Source of the DNA: Oscillospiraceae bacterium
GTDB lineage: Bacteria; Bacillota; Clostridia; WRLR01
Assembly (NCBI GenBank): GCA_009777515.1
Contig: WRLR01000030.1
Span: forward strand, 1-37,272
Direction: 5' to 3'
DNA: 37,272 bases
Made by a program: the position numbers and the translations under genes. This document shows, one piece after another, positions 16,925-25,454 of the stretch; the first letter of the stretch is position 1; every line of letters starts with the position of its first letter. The notes beneath the pieces were generated by a model. It searched no databases, was not told the DNA's origin, and was given only the letters and a program-made list of their open reading frames with translations.

Positions 16925-17923
16925 TTATAATACGGCTTTTTCGCAATATTCCGCAAAAAGGCGCAGGTATATTTTATAGTTGTCCAGCGACACGCCGGGG
17001 GGCGTCTGGTGATCGACGGAAGGCACATAGCCCCCCGTTTTCATGACCGGGAGCAAACGCTCAAACTCGCCGCGCATCTCCGCTTCGCCCTTCGACATCA
17101 CCATTTTATCATATGCACCCATCATCAGCAGCTTCGGGTATGTGCGCCGCAGCGCGGCGACGTCGACGCCTGCCTGGCGCTCCAGCGGGTATATGCCGTC
17201 CACGCCCAGCGGTAAGAACCAAGGTATGATCTGCGCCACGTCCCCGTCGCTGTCCACCATGACTTTTATGTTTCGGCTTTTTATGTATGGGACGACACGT
17301 TTATAATATGGCGCCATAAATTCGTTGAACATCGCGCGCGACAACATGGGGCCGTGGTTATACGACATGTCCTCTGCGAAGCCGACCATGTCGGGCGTGA
17401 TAATGGGGAATATTTCTTCCATAACTTTAAGCTCAAAGTCGGCCAAGTCGCTGTTCATGCGGTGCATTAACCGTGGGTAGTCGTAAAACGCCATCAAATG
17501 GTTTTCTATGCCGAACAAACTGCGTGGGAACCAAAAGAAGCCGTCGAGCCAGAGGCGCAGGGCGATGTCCCCGCGCGCGTGCCTTTCCCGGACGGCCAGC
17601 GCCTCGCCCTTTATGGCGGCTATCAGGGCGTCGTTCAGGATAAGCGGGCGGACAGCGTCGTAGCCCGCCTCGCCAATGATGCGCGGCGCGCCGTGGTATG
17701 CGGGCTTCGGGCATTCGGCGGAGATGGTCGTCGCGTTCACGCACGCGAGGTAGTCAAGGCCGAAATAGTCAAACAGATCCGCGTCCTGCATGCCCTCTGG
17801 CAGGCCGTCGCCCTGCCAGCGCTCGAAGGTTTTGTCCCACCACCAGGCCCATTCAAACATGGGCAAGCGCCCGGCGGGTTTTTGGAAGTTAAGGACGCTC
17901 AGATAACGTTCCCTGGTATTCAC
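16925..17923 (-). CDS. Uroporphyrinogen decarboxylase-family protein (UroD fold, role unknown)
   Basis: About 332 aa from a GTG at 17923, chosen because AGGGGGG lies 4 bases upstream; an ATG at 17956 has no such site. It has the UroD/methyltransferase barrel pattern: RERYLSVLNFQKP at the start, the long middle part AEDMSYNHGPMLS, NEFMAPYYKRVVPYIKSRNIKVMVDSDGD, and LGVDGIYPLERQAG, ending PSVDHQTPPGVS. Such paralogues are common in sugar-utilisation loci of Bacillota and are not heme enzymes; some relatives are corrinoid methyltransferases. It lies between the GH2 pair and the aldo/keto reductase, so a role in handling a methylated or unusual sugar can be proposed but not shown. Confidence 0.85.
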   Translation of the reverse strand: MNTRERYLSVLNFQKPAGRLPMFEWAWWWDKTFERWQGDGLPEGMQDADLFDYFGLDYLACVNATTISAECPKPAYHGAPRIIGEAGYDAVRPLILNDALIAAIKGEALAVRERHARGDIALRLWLDGFFWFPRSLFGIENHLMAFYDYPRLMHRMNSDLADFELKVMEEIFPIITPDMVGFAEDMSYNHGPMLSRAMFNEFMAPYYKRVVPYIKSRNIKVMVDSDGDVAQIIPWFLPLGVDGIYPLERQAGVDVAALRRTYPKLLMMGAYDKMVMSKGEAEMRGEFERLLPVMKTGGYVPSVDHQTPPGVSLDNYKIYLRLFAEYCEKAVL

Positions 17924-17976
17924 ATGCCCCCCTGTCTGTGTATGTGTTTCACACATAATACGTAAATATTATAATA

Positions 17977-20900
17977 TTATTCGCCGTAGCTTGCTTTGTA
18001 TGGCCTTATATATACCTCGTCTGTGTATCCGGTCTCTACCTTTATTGCGTCTTTCATGTATGTGCCCCACGACAGCTCCGGGTAATTGTACTGGCCGTTG
18101 ATGTGCATGAGCACGTCGCCGTCCAGATGCCCGCCCAATACGACGAACGCGTCTATGCTCACATATGCGTTGGAAGAGCGTATCCCGCGAAAATCGGACG
18201 CCGCCCCGGCGACGGCGACTTTTATTGTATGCTTGCCATATGGCAGCCCTTCTATCGTATAGGCCATCTCGCCATACGCCCGCTCATCGCCCCGGATCGC
18301 ACCGGAACCGCCCATCCGCATCAGGCTGATGCTGCTGCCATGCGGCGCCGGCTTGCCGTCGATATATACATCCGCCATGCCGTACATCACATGCTTTTTT
18401 GCTATCCAGCAGACGCCAGTGCCGGTGAAAGCGAACTGCGCGTAGTCCCCACGGATATTGCTGCGTGTCTCGGTGTTTTTATAGCAACCGTATTTGTCGT
18501 CGTATTTTTGCCACGAGCCAAAATATTCCACGCGGGGGTCGCGGTCGTCCACATTGAAGTGCTCGTTCGCCGCCAACTGCATCCTGACCGAGTCGCCGCC
18601 GTCGGACAGCACCTCCACTCCGTACCTGCTCGCTTGTCTGTATGCCCGTGCGCTGTAGATGCGGCTCTTCGAGGTCACAAAGTCCTTCGTACCGCGCCCG
18701 CCCATGTCGAACTGCCCGAACAGGGCGTGGTTGCGCATGTCCTCTTTCCAGTCCCAGGCGGGCGCATGTCGGTACGGTTCCTCCCACGCATGGTCGCCCC
18801 TGAGCTTTTTCGCCGTGCCTTCCCTGCGCCCTATGTGGTCATCGGGGTAATAGTCCCACAGCCCGTCCTTGTCCCAAGACAGCCTGTCCACCCCAGAGGG
18901 CAGCGCAAAGGTTATCCCGACCTCGGAATAGCCGCCGACGTCTACCCCATACCCCATTGTCTGCCTGCGCGGGGGCGCGTAGGGCATATCGTCGATGGTA
19001 TAGCTCACGCGCATCAAGCCTTCCGCGTCGATTGCGATCCGGTATGTCAGCGACACCTTGCCATGGCAGCCTTTGACGACCGCCATCGCTGCGCCCCCAT
19101 CCTCGCACAGCTTGAAGCTGCTGCATTGCCACGGCGCCAGCGCGAGCCCGACCAAATTGAGATGCGGGCCGCTCTTTATGACCTTCTCGCCGCCCGCTTC
19201 CAGCGACAGCATCCCCGTCGCGCGGTTGAAGCGATATACGAACCCCTCGCCGGAGACGATTGCGACGCCCGGCTCGACGCTTGCGGATGAGACGCTTGCC
19301 CCGCCGTATGTGGACGCGACGCCTGCTTCGCCGGATACGACAGGCGCCTTCCCGGACAGTTCGGGGAGCTGCGCCGTCCTTGCGGTAAGCGGCAGGCGGA
19401 ACTCGTCGCAGACCAAGCCGGAAGGCTCTATAAATGCCAGACTGACGACGTCGTCGTCGCGCCAAGGCCTTTTGGGCAGCTCGATGCAACCCCTATGGCC
19501 CGGCTCTGCGTCCGGTCCGCAAATCTCCCCGAAACTGCCCATATCTGAATTCACACCGCTGCCCCCGACACTCCAGCGGATGGTCAGCTCATTGAGATTT
19601 GTATGGTTGTAACGGTTATAGACCGAAACACGTAGCGGCGCGTCATGCCCCGGGTTCCCCAACGCCATCGCACTACTGGGCTCGCTGTGCGCGTTTTCCT
19701 CGCCTGGCTCGCTGTGCGCGTTTGCCCCGTCACCGCTCGTTTCAATGCGGATGGGCGAATAGCCGCGCTTGGTCAGCCAAAATTCCGGCTTCTTGCGCCG
19801 GTAGCCGTCGATGATCCCCCACTCCGATGTGGAATCGGGATGGTCGCGGCAGAACCACACCTCGTCGATGCCGCCCCAAATCGCCGCGCCCAGCGCGCCC
19901 TTTGTGTCATAAATCTTGTCCCAGAACCGTTTGATGCTCTCGCCCCAAAAATCGCGCGAGCCCTCGTCGCGGCGAAGCTCCGAGCGGTTATAGCAAGACA
20001 CATGGATATACTCGTCGTGCAGCACCGGGTAAGCGTGCTTGCCCTTCCAGCCGCCAAGGGAACTGTTGTCCGACATCAGGTTCGCCGGGGAGTACCAATG
20101 GTTGTAGTGGGCGCTCCAGATGTCGACCATCTCGTCCTCCTGCTGCATGTTCACCGGATAGCTGAATATCGTCAGGCGTGATGGGTCTTCCTGTTTTGTG
20201 TACTCCAGCATTGCGCGGAAATTGTCGCCCCAGGTGCTTTCGTTGGCAAATGACCACATGATGATGCTGGGGTGGCTGCGGTCCTTTTCTATCATTTCCG
20301 CGTACTGGTCGATGAAGTGCGCGAGGAACGCCGGGTCGTCGTGAACCTGATCCTGCCCCTGCCCCACAAAGGAGAGCGAGTTTTCCTCTTCCACATATAT
20401 GCCGTATTTATCGCATAAATCCAAAAAATATTTGCTCGGGTTGTAGTGGGAGGTTCGCACAAAATTGACGTTGGCCTCCTTGAACAGGCGCACGTCGGCT
20501 TCGATATCCTCTTTTGAAATGGTGCGCCCTTTCAGTGGGTGGATTTCCTCGCGGTTGACGCCCCGCAGCTTGATTTCCCTGCCATTGACAAAAACCTGGT
20601 CTTCGCGCCGCTCCACCACCCGGAACCCGATATTTTGGCTGTATGTTTCTATGACCTCGCCGCCTACGGACAGCTCGCTTTCAAGCATGTACAAATTGGG
20701 GTGCTCGGCGTCCCATTTCATAGGGCATGCTATCGGGAACGCCGCTTCGACGTCCCGCCCGTCCGGGACGCAGATAACGCCCGCGCCCGCGCCTGCGTAC
20801 GCGTCCACGCCTGCGTCCACGCCCGTGCTCGCACCTGCGTCCACGCTCATGTTCGTGCCCAAGTCCACCGTTTCGCCGCCTGGGCCGGTCAACGCTAGTT

Positions 20901-21522
20901 TAATTGATACATCCTCGCCCGCACCGCCACAGGAAACTTTAACCATGACGCGCAGCGTCGCGTCCCTGTATTCGCCGTCGAAATCTGTTTGCACATGGAC
21001 GCGCTCCAGGTGGCGCCGAGGGACTGCGATCAACCGGGCATCCCGTATGATGCCGCCCAGGTGGAATTGGCTGGCGACGCCGAATTGATCGGCCACCCCA
21101 ACCGTCAGCTCATGGCTGCAGCCCGCTTTGACATGGGCGGTGATGTCCGCGTCCCATGCGTTGAACCCGCCCCAATGGCTGCGGATAAAATGCCCGTCCA
21201 CCCAAACCCTCGCTAGGCAGTTGACGGCGTCAAATCGGATTTTGACAATCGAGCCCGCAAAATCCTCCGGAATGTGGATATTAGTCTTGTATGCGTATTC
21301 GTGCTTGTTCGGAACGCGGATCCCAAGAGCCGTAAGCGTGGAAGGGACCTCGATGTCCTGCCAGGACGAAGGGTCCACGGACGGCTGCCAAAACCCGTCC
21401 ACTGGATCGGTGTTAAGTTTCCACATGCCAGCAAGCGATATCACCGGCTGGCTGATGCCCGCAACCCGGCAGGGTTCCGGGATCATGACGGGCCTTGGCC
21501 AGATTCTTTTGTTTTCAGGCAT
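17977..21522 (-). CDS. Glycoside hydrolase family 2, very large beta-galactosidase-like protein
   Basis: 1181 aa from ATG 21522, which has GGGAG 8 bases upstream and overlaps the stop of the preceding paralogue by 8 bases (translational coupling). Order: sugar-binding jelly roll (about 30-175), Ig-like (to 305), TIM barrel (310-600) with acid/base Glu428 in MWSFANEST and nucleophile Glu504 in LHDEYIH, then a Bgal-small-chain-like region (SYTIDDMPYAPPRRQ, LWDYYPDDHIG), and near the end a beta domain (GDYAQFAFTGTGVCW, ADVYIDG, LPYGKHTIKV, YVSIDAF) resembling galactose-binding-like modules. No signal peptide. In-frame low-complexity inserts at about residues 226-250, 620-650 and 740-770 are absent or different in the paralogue next door. 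Exo-beta-galactosidase or related activity is likely; specificity unproven. Confidence 0.9.
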   Translation of the reverse strand: MPENKRIWPRPVMIPEPCRVAGISQPVISLAGMWKLNTDPVDGFWQPSVDPSSWQDIEVPSTLTALGIRVPNKHEYAYKTNIHIPEDFAGSIVKIRFDAVNCLARVWVDGHFIRSHWGGFNAWDADITAHVKAGCSHELTVGVADQFGVASQFHLGGIIRDARLIAVPRRHLERVHVQTDFDGEYRDATLRVMVKVSCGGAGEDVSIKLALTGPGGETVDLGTNMSVDAGASTGVDAGVDAYAGAGAGVICVPDGRDVEAAFPIACPMKWDAEHPNLYMLESELSVGGEVIETYSQNIGFRVVERREDQVFVNGREIKLRGVNREEIHPLKGRTISKEDIEADVRLFKEANVNFVRTSHYNPSKYFLDLCDKYGIYVEEENSLSFVGQGQDQVHDDPAFLAHFIDQYAEMIEKDRSHPSIIMWSFANESTWGDNFRAMLEYTKQEDPSRLTIFSYPVNMQQEDEMVDIWSAHYNHWYSPANLMSDNSSLGGWKGKHAYPVLHDEYIHVSCYNRSELRRDEGSRDFWGESIKRFWDKIYDTKGALGAAIWGGIDEVWFCRDHPDSTSEWGIIDGYRRKKPEFWLTKRGYSPIRIETSGDGANAHSEPGEENAHSEPSSAMALGNPGHDAPLRVSVYNRYNHTNLNELTIRWSVGGSGVNSDMGSFGEICGPDAEPGHRGCIELPKRPWRDDDVVSLAFIEPSGLVCDEFRLPLTARTAQLPELSGKAPVVSGEAGVASTYGGASVSSASVEPGVAIVSGEGFVYRFNRATGMLSLEAGGEKVIKSGPHLNLVGLALAPWQCSSFKLCEDGGAAMAVVKGCHGKVSLTYRIAIDAEGLMRVSYTIDDMPYAPPRRQTMGYGVDVGGYSEVGITFALPSGVDRLSWDKDGLWDYYPDDHIGRREGTAKKLRGDHAWEEPYRHAPAWDWKEDMRNHALFGQFDMGGRGTKDFVTSKSRIYSARAYRQASRYGVEVLSDGGDSVRMQLAANEHFNVDDRDPRVEYFGSWQKYDDKYGCYKNTETRSNIRGDYAQFAFTGTGVCWIAKKHVMYGMADVYIDGKPAPHGSSISLMRMGGSGAIRGDERAYGEMAYTIEGLPYGKHTIKVAVAGAASDFRGIRSSNAYVSIDAFVVLGGHLDGDVLMHINGQYNYPELSWGTYMKDAIKVETGYTDEVYIRPYKASYGE
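19678..19728 (-). repeat. In-frame repeat coding NAHSEP units
   Basis: Two copies of ggctcgctgtgcgcgttt (plus-strand reading) encode NAHSEP twice within an insertion of about 30 residues. The paralogue at 21515-25222 lacks it between the same flanking motifs (PIRIE and YNRYNHTNLNE). Confidence 0.85.
20780..20868 (-). repeat. In-frame repeat coding DAGA/GVDA units
   Basis: Repeats of gcgtccacgcctgc-type codons encode VDAGASTGVDAGVDAYAGAG in the second beta domain of the GH2 protein. The paralogue has no insertion at this place. Confidence 0.85.
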
Positions 21523-24500
21523 TTTCACCGCTCCCTTCCAGTTTATCCAGCTTCACATATACGCTTCCGGTATAACCGTCCTCCACCATGATGGGCGCTT
21601 TCATATAATTGCCCCAGCAGAGTTGGTTGAAATTCCACTCATTGTTGATGTTCATACGCACCAGCCCCGCGCTTGCGCTATCGCCTGCGCCAACGCTAAC
21701 ACCCGCGACTGCGCTTTCGCAGAAGTTTTCGCTTGCGTAGGTGTTTCCGCCCGCGCCTTCGACGCCGAGCAGCCGGAAACAGTCTATTGCCACATAGCAG
21801 TTATAGGCCTGCATGGGCCGGAACTGGTTTGCCACCGGTTGACGCTTCTTTCCCGTAACCACGATGCGCAGCGTATGCTTGCCCGCTTCAAGGCCAGTCA
21901 CGGTGCAGATATGGTTGCGGTACTGGCGCTCGTAGCCGCGCGACGTCCCGGAACCCATGCGCGGGAAAAGGTCGGCTTCCTTGCGGATCAGATTGCCGTC
22001 GACATATACATCGGCCATGCCGTATGTCAAATACCTGGTGCTGATCCATGAAATGCCTGTCCCGTCAAATTCGATTTCGGCGTAGTCGCCAGGGGTGTTA
22101 CTGAGGGTCTCCGTGTCTTTATAACATCCATGTATGTCCTCATGCCCGAACCAGTTCCCATAGTACTTTACTCGCGGGTCGCGGTCGTCAATCGTTGTGG
22201 CCTCGTCCCACAGCGCCTCCATCCGCACTGTGTCCCTGCCATCGGAATAACAGCGCAACGCGGCGCCTGTTTCGCTTATTATCGCGGCAGCTTCGTGCAA
22301 ACAGGTCTTGGACGAGGAAAAGTCCTTAGTCCCGCGCCCGCCAGCGTCGTCAAAACCATAGAGCGTGTAGTCCAAAATGTCGTCTTTCCAGTCCCACTGC
22401 GGCACTACGGGACTGTTCGCATTGAGCCCACTGCGCGCATCACGCCTAACGCGTACTTCGAACCCATCGCGCACATCGCCTACTTCGCGAGCATCACGCC
22501 CACCGAGCGCATCAAGCCCTTCGCGCGTATCACGCCCATCGAGCGCATCGCGCCCCTCGCATACTTCATGCCCTTCGCCGCCCCTGCGCCGTTTCTTCCA
22601 AGCGACGCCGCCCAGCCTGCCGATATGATTATCTGGGTAATAGTCCCACAGCCCGTCCTTTTGCCAACTCAGCGCGTCGACCCGGCTGGACAGCAAGAAG
22701 CTGACCCCGACCTCCGCGTACCCCCCGACATCGACGCCGACCACCATGCGCTTGCTGCGCGGCGGGTTGTACGGCATATCGTCGATAGTATAAGTCGTCT
22801 TCATTAACCCGCTGCCGTCAATCTGCATCAGGAAAGTCACCCTGACCTTGCCATACGCCCCCCGCAGCACGACCTCCGCCAGGCCCTCGTTATTTCCGCC
22901 CAGTCCGCCCATACTCGCCGAAAGCCCCGACAGCGACCATTCGGACAGCCGCATCCCGACCAGGTTTAAATATGGACCCCCATGGATGATCTTTTCGCCG
23001 CAATAGCAACCGCAGGTGATGAGCCCGGTCTCCTTCGAGAACACAAGCGAAAAACATTCGCCCGATACTTCGATGGACCCGCTCCCGTCGATTATCCTGG
23101 GAGCCGCCCCCGCCCTCTGCCAATCCGGCAGCATGGCTGCTTCTTTAGCCTGCGACAATTCATATTCATCACACACGATCCCGTTGGGTTCTGTAAATGT
23201 CAGGCGCAGCTTAGCATCCGCCGGCACATCGCCCACCCGCATCGTGATGGCGCCTCTCGCCCGAGGCGGCAGGTCGGGCCCGGCTTGCGTCCCGGATTTG
23301 CCCGCGATAGACCAGGTTATGGACACCTCATTTAAGTTTGTATGGTTGTACCTGTTATATACAGGGATTGTCAGGACGCCGACTTTGGCCGTCCCGATGG
23401 GACGGTTTTCTATGCGGATGGGTGAATACCCCTTTTTTGTATGCCAGTGCTCGGGCTTGACCCGGCGGAATCCGTCGATTACGCCCCACTCCGCGCCGCC
23501 GCCCCTGCCATCCCAGTGGACTTCGTCGATCCCGCCCCAAATGGCGCCGCCCAGCGCCCCGGGCGTATCAAAGATATTGTCCCAGAAGCGTTTGATGCTC
23601 TCGCCCCAAAAGTCGCGCACCATCGGGTCGCGTATCAGCTCGCTGTGGTCGTAGCACGGGATATGGATGTACTCGTCGTGCAGCACAGGCAGCCTGCCAA
23701 AATGCTCGCCCCGGTCGTGATTGTCTACCATGATGGAAGTGTCGGTAGCCAACTCGCCATAGTGTGCGCTCCAGATGTCTGGTAGCTCGTCGTCGTCCTG
23801 TATGGTGATGGGGTAACTGAAGATGATCGGCCTGCCCGGATCCTCGCTTCTCGCGTATTTCGCCATCAGGCGGAAATTGTCGCCCCAGATGCATTCATTG
23901 GCCAGCGACCAGATAATCACGGACGGGCGGCTCCGGTTCATCTCAATCATCTCCGCAAACTGATCCATGTAACGCGCGGTAAAGTCCGGATCGTCGCTGG
24001 TCTGATCCTGCCCCTGCCCCACGAACGAGACGGAGGACTCCAGTTCCACATAAACGCCATGTTCATCGCACAGGTCCAGGAAATATTGGTCGGGGTTATA
24101 ATGCGACGTCCGCACGAAGTTAACGTTGGCTTCTTTGAACAGCCAAAAGTCGCGCCGAATATCCTCATGGGTCGTGGCGCGCCCGCGCAGCGGATGCACT
24201 TCCTCCCTGTTCACACCGCGCAGCTTGACTTCGTCGCCGTTGACATACATCACATTACCGCGTATCTCAATTTTGCGGAACCCGATGTTACGGTTGATGG
24301 TGACGGCTGATGCGCCGTCTACCATAAGCTTCGCATCCAGCCTGTAGAGGTTGGGGTGCTCGGAGTCCCATTTCAACGGGGTTTTGATCGCATAGCTGTA
24401 TTCGTGGTCCAAATCATCGGAAATGTGGATCGGCCCGCCCAGCGGCGCCGCCCGCCCATCCGGCTCTGTCAGCGTCAGCTCCACCATCGCGCCGCCAATT

Positions 24501-25222
24501 GCCGACAGATCCACCGCCGTGCCGCCGATTACCGACAGATCCACCGCCGCGTCGCCGGGTGTAGTCCCGTCGGATACCGCCCCGCCGGATACCGCCCCGC
24601 TGGGTGTCGTACCGCCTGGTGCTGATAGCTTCAGCGCCACGCGCAACGTCGCGTCGCGGTAGTTCCTGTCCAAATCTGTCTCAACATGCATCCGCTCAAT
24701 ATGCAGCGTCGGCAGCGCGTACAAACGCACGGATCGGATGATCCCGCCCATGCTGAACTGCGACATCTCGCCCAGCCTGTCCTGCACCCCTACGGCAAGG
24801 GTGTGCGCCTCCCCCGCCGTCACGAAATCAGTGACGTCTGCGTCCCACCCGTTGAACCCGCCATAGTGGTCGCGCACAAACCGGCCGTCAACGTATACCC
24901 TCGCATAACAGTTGACCGCGTCTAAGCGCAGCTTGATTGTTTTCCCTTCAAAATCGCAGGGGACAGCGAATTTCGTCTTGTATGCGTATGTCTTTTTGTT
25001 TTCAGGGAAGAACCCCTTGACTGTCGTCTGGCTGGGGACGTCTATGTCGTCCCACGCGGCGGGGCTGACCTCGTTCTTCCAATATTCTTCCACTGGGTTG
25101 AGTGTGATTTTCCAAACCCCGTCCAGCGAAACGACGGGGCAGGCGACCCCCGCGACATGGTCCGGCAGGGGCGCCAAAACCGGGCGCCGCCAAATTTCGC
25201 ATGATTTCGAATCCATCTCCAT
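21515..25222 (-). CDS. Glycoside hydrolase family 2, very large beta-galactosidase-like paralogue
   Basis: 1235 aa, the tandem paralogue of the downstream GH2 protein with the same domain order. Sugar-binding jelly roll (DAVNCYARVYVDG, GGFNGWDADV), Ig-like domain, TIM barrel with KLRGVNREEVHP, acid/base Glu443 in IWSLANECIWG and nucleophile Glu517 in LHDEYIH, then SYTIDDMPYNPPRSK-type and LWDYYPDNHIG motifs, and a final beta domain (GDYAEIEFDGTGISW, ADVYVDG, GKHTLRIVV). AGGAGGAG stands 8 bases before the ATG at 25222. No signal peptide. It carries three low-complexity inserts (bases about 21655-21765, 22405-22600, 24475-24625) at places where the sister gene has none. The pair probably arose by duplication and then split in specificity. 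Confidence 0.9.
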   Translation of the reverse strand: MEMDSKSCEIWRRPVLAPLPDHVAGVACPVVSLDGVWKITLNPVEEYWKNEVSPAAWDDIDVPSQTTVKGFFPENKKTYAYKTKFAVPCDFEGKTIKLRLDAVNCYARVYVDGRFVRDHYGGFNGWDADVTDFVTAGEAHTLAVGVQDRLGEMSQFSMGGIIRSVRLYALPTLHIERMHVETDLDRNYRDATLRVALKLSAPGGTTPSGAVSGGAVSDGTTPGDAAVDLSVIGGTAVDLSAIGGAMVELTLTEPDGRAAPLGGPIHISDDLDHEYSYAIKTPLKWDSEHPNLYRLDAKLMVDGASAVTINRNIGFRKIEIRGNVMYVNGDEVKLRGVNREEVHPLRGRATTHEDIRRDFWLFKEANVNFVRTSHYNPDQYFLDLCDEHGVYVELESSVSFVGQGQDQTSDDPDFTARYMDQFAEMIEMNRSRPSVIIWSLANECIWGDNFRLMAKYARSEDPGRPIIFSYPITIQDDDELPDIWSAHYGELATDTSIMVDNHDRGEHFGRLPVLHDEYIHIPCYDHSELIRDPMVRDFWGESIKRFWDNIFDTPGALGGAIWGGIDEVHWDGRGGGAEWGVIDGFRRVKPEHWHTKKGYSPIRIENRPIGTAKVGVLTIPVYNRYNHTNLNEVSITWSIAGKSGTQAGPDLPPRARGAITMRVGDVPADAKLRLTFTEPNGIVCDEYELSQAKEAAMLPDWQRAGAAPRIIDGSGSIEVSGECFSLVFSKETGLITCGCYCGEKIIHGGPYLNLVGMRLSEWSLSGLSASMGGLGGNNEGLAEVVLRGAYGKVRVTFLMQIDGSGLMKTTYTIDDMPYNPPRSKRMVVGVDVGGYAEVGVSFLLSSRVDALSWQKDGLWDYYPDNHIGRLGGVAWKKRRRGGEGHEVCEGRDALDGRDTREGLDALGGRDAREVGDVRDGFEVRVRRDARSGLNANSPVVPQWDWKDDILDYTLYGFDDAGGRGTKDFSSSKTCLHEAAAIISETGAALRCYSDGRDTVRMEALWDEATTIDDRDPRVKYYGNWFGHEDIHGCYKDTETLSNTPGDYAEIEFDGTGISWISTRYLTYGMADVYVDGNLIRKEADLFPRMGSGTSRGYERQYRNHICTVTGLEAGKHTLRIVVTGKKRQPVANQFRPMQAYNCYVAIDCFRLLGVEGAGGNTYASENFCESAVAGVSVGAGDSASAGLVRMNINNEWNFNQLCWGNYMKAPIMVEDGYTGSVYVKLDKLEGSGENA
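21655..21765 (-). repeat. In-frame Ala/Gly/Ser-rich insertion near the C-terminus of the GH2 protein
   Basis: Irregular repeats encode an insertion of about 30 residues (EGAGGN to SASAG) between FRLLG and the final RMNINN segment. The paralogue joins the same two segments with only a short link (VVLGGHLDGDVLMHINGQ). Confidence 0.75.
22405..22600 (-). repeat. In-frame repeat coding GRDAxxGRD / RDAR units
   Basis: Degenerate repeats of cgcgcatcacgccc-type sequence encode about 50 charged residues (GRDALDGRDTREGLDALGG and similar) between HIGRLGG and PQWDWKDD. The paralogue has about 20 ordinary residues here. Its high Arg/Asp content differs from the Ala/Gly inserts elsewhere. Confidence 0.85.
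24475..24625 (-). repeat. In-frame repeats coding DLSxIGG and PSG/TTP units
   Basis: Two tandem copies of a unit of about 30 bp (gccgattaccgacagatccaccgcc type, giving AVDLSVIGG and AVDLSAIGG) are followed by 15-bp-type repeats (gataccgccccgccg). Together they add about 45 residues to the Ig-like domain of the GH2 protein; the paralogue has none. Confidence 0.85.
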
Positions 25223-25254
25223 CAGCTATTCTCCTCCTAGCAATATAAACCATA

Positions 25255-25384
25255 TAGGCGATTGTAAAAGACAGTATTTTACGGGCGAACACTGTTCGCC
25301 CCTACAACATTTTGTACATGCGTAAAATTGGATGCCCATATGTAGGGACGCACATTGTGCGTCCGCGACTTTTACAATCGCCTA
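25255..25384. mobile_element. MITE-like element, best-preserved copy
   Basis: 130 bp with near-perfect terminal inverted repeats: taggcgattgtaaaag at one end and cttttacaatcgccta at the other. It holds the same two palindromes as the copy at 7387-7513 but in opposite orientation (gggcgaacactgttcgccc first, ggacgcacattgtgcgtcc second). TA may be the target duplication. It lies between the enolase-superfamily gene and the first GH2 gene, inside the probable operon, so its hairpins would be transcribed. Confidence 0.85.
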
Positions 25385-25454
25385 ATATAAACCATAGAAA
25401 ATTGCGAAATGCAAAAATTCGGCGCGCCATCGCAGGGCGCGACGCCCCGCTTAT

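Noticed and set aside
18103-19290. 395-codon plus-strand frame opposite the GH2 gene
   Set aside because: Antisense shadow of the GC-rich GH2 gene; no domain, no ribosome binding site.
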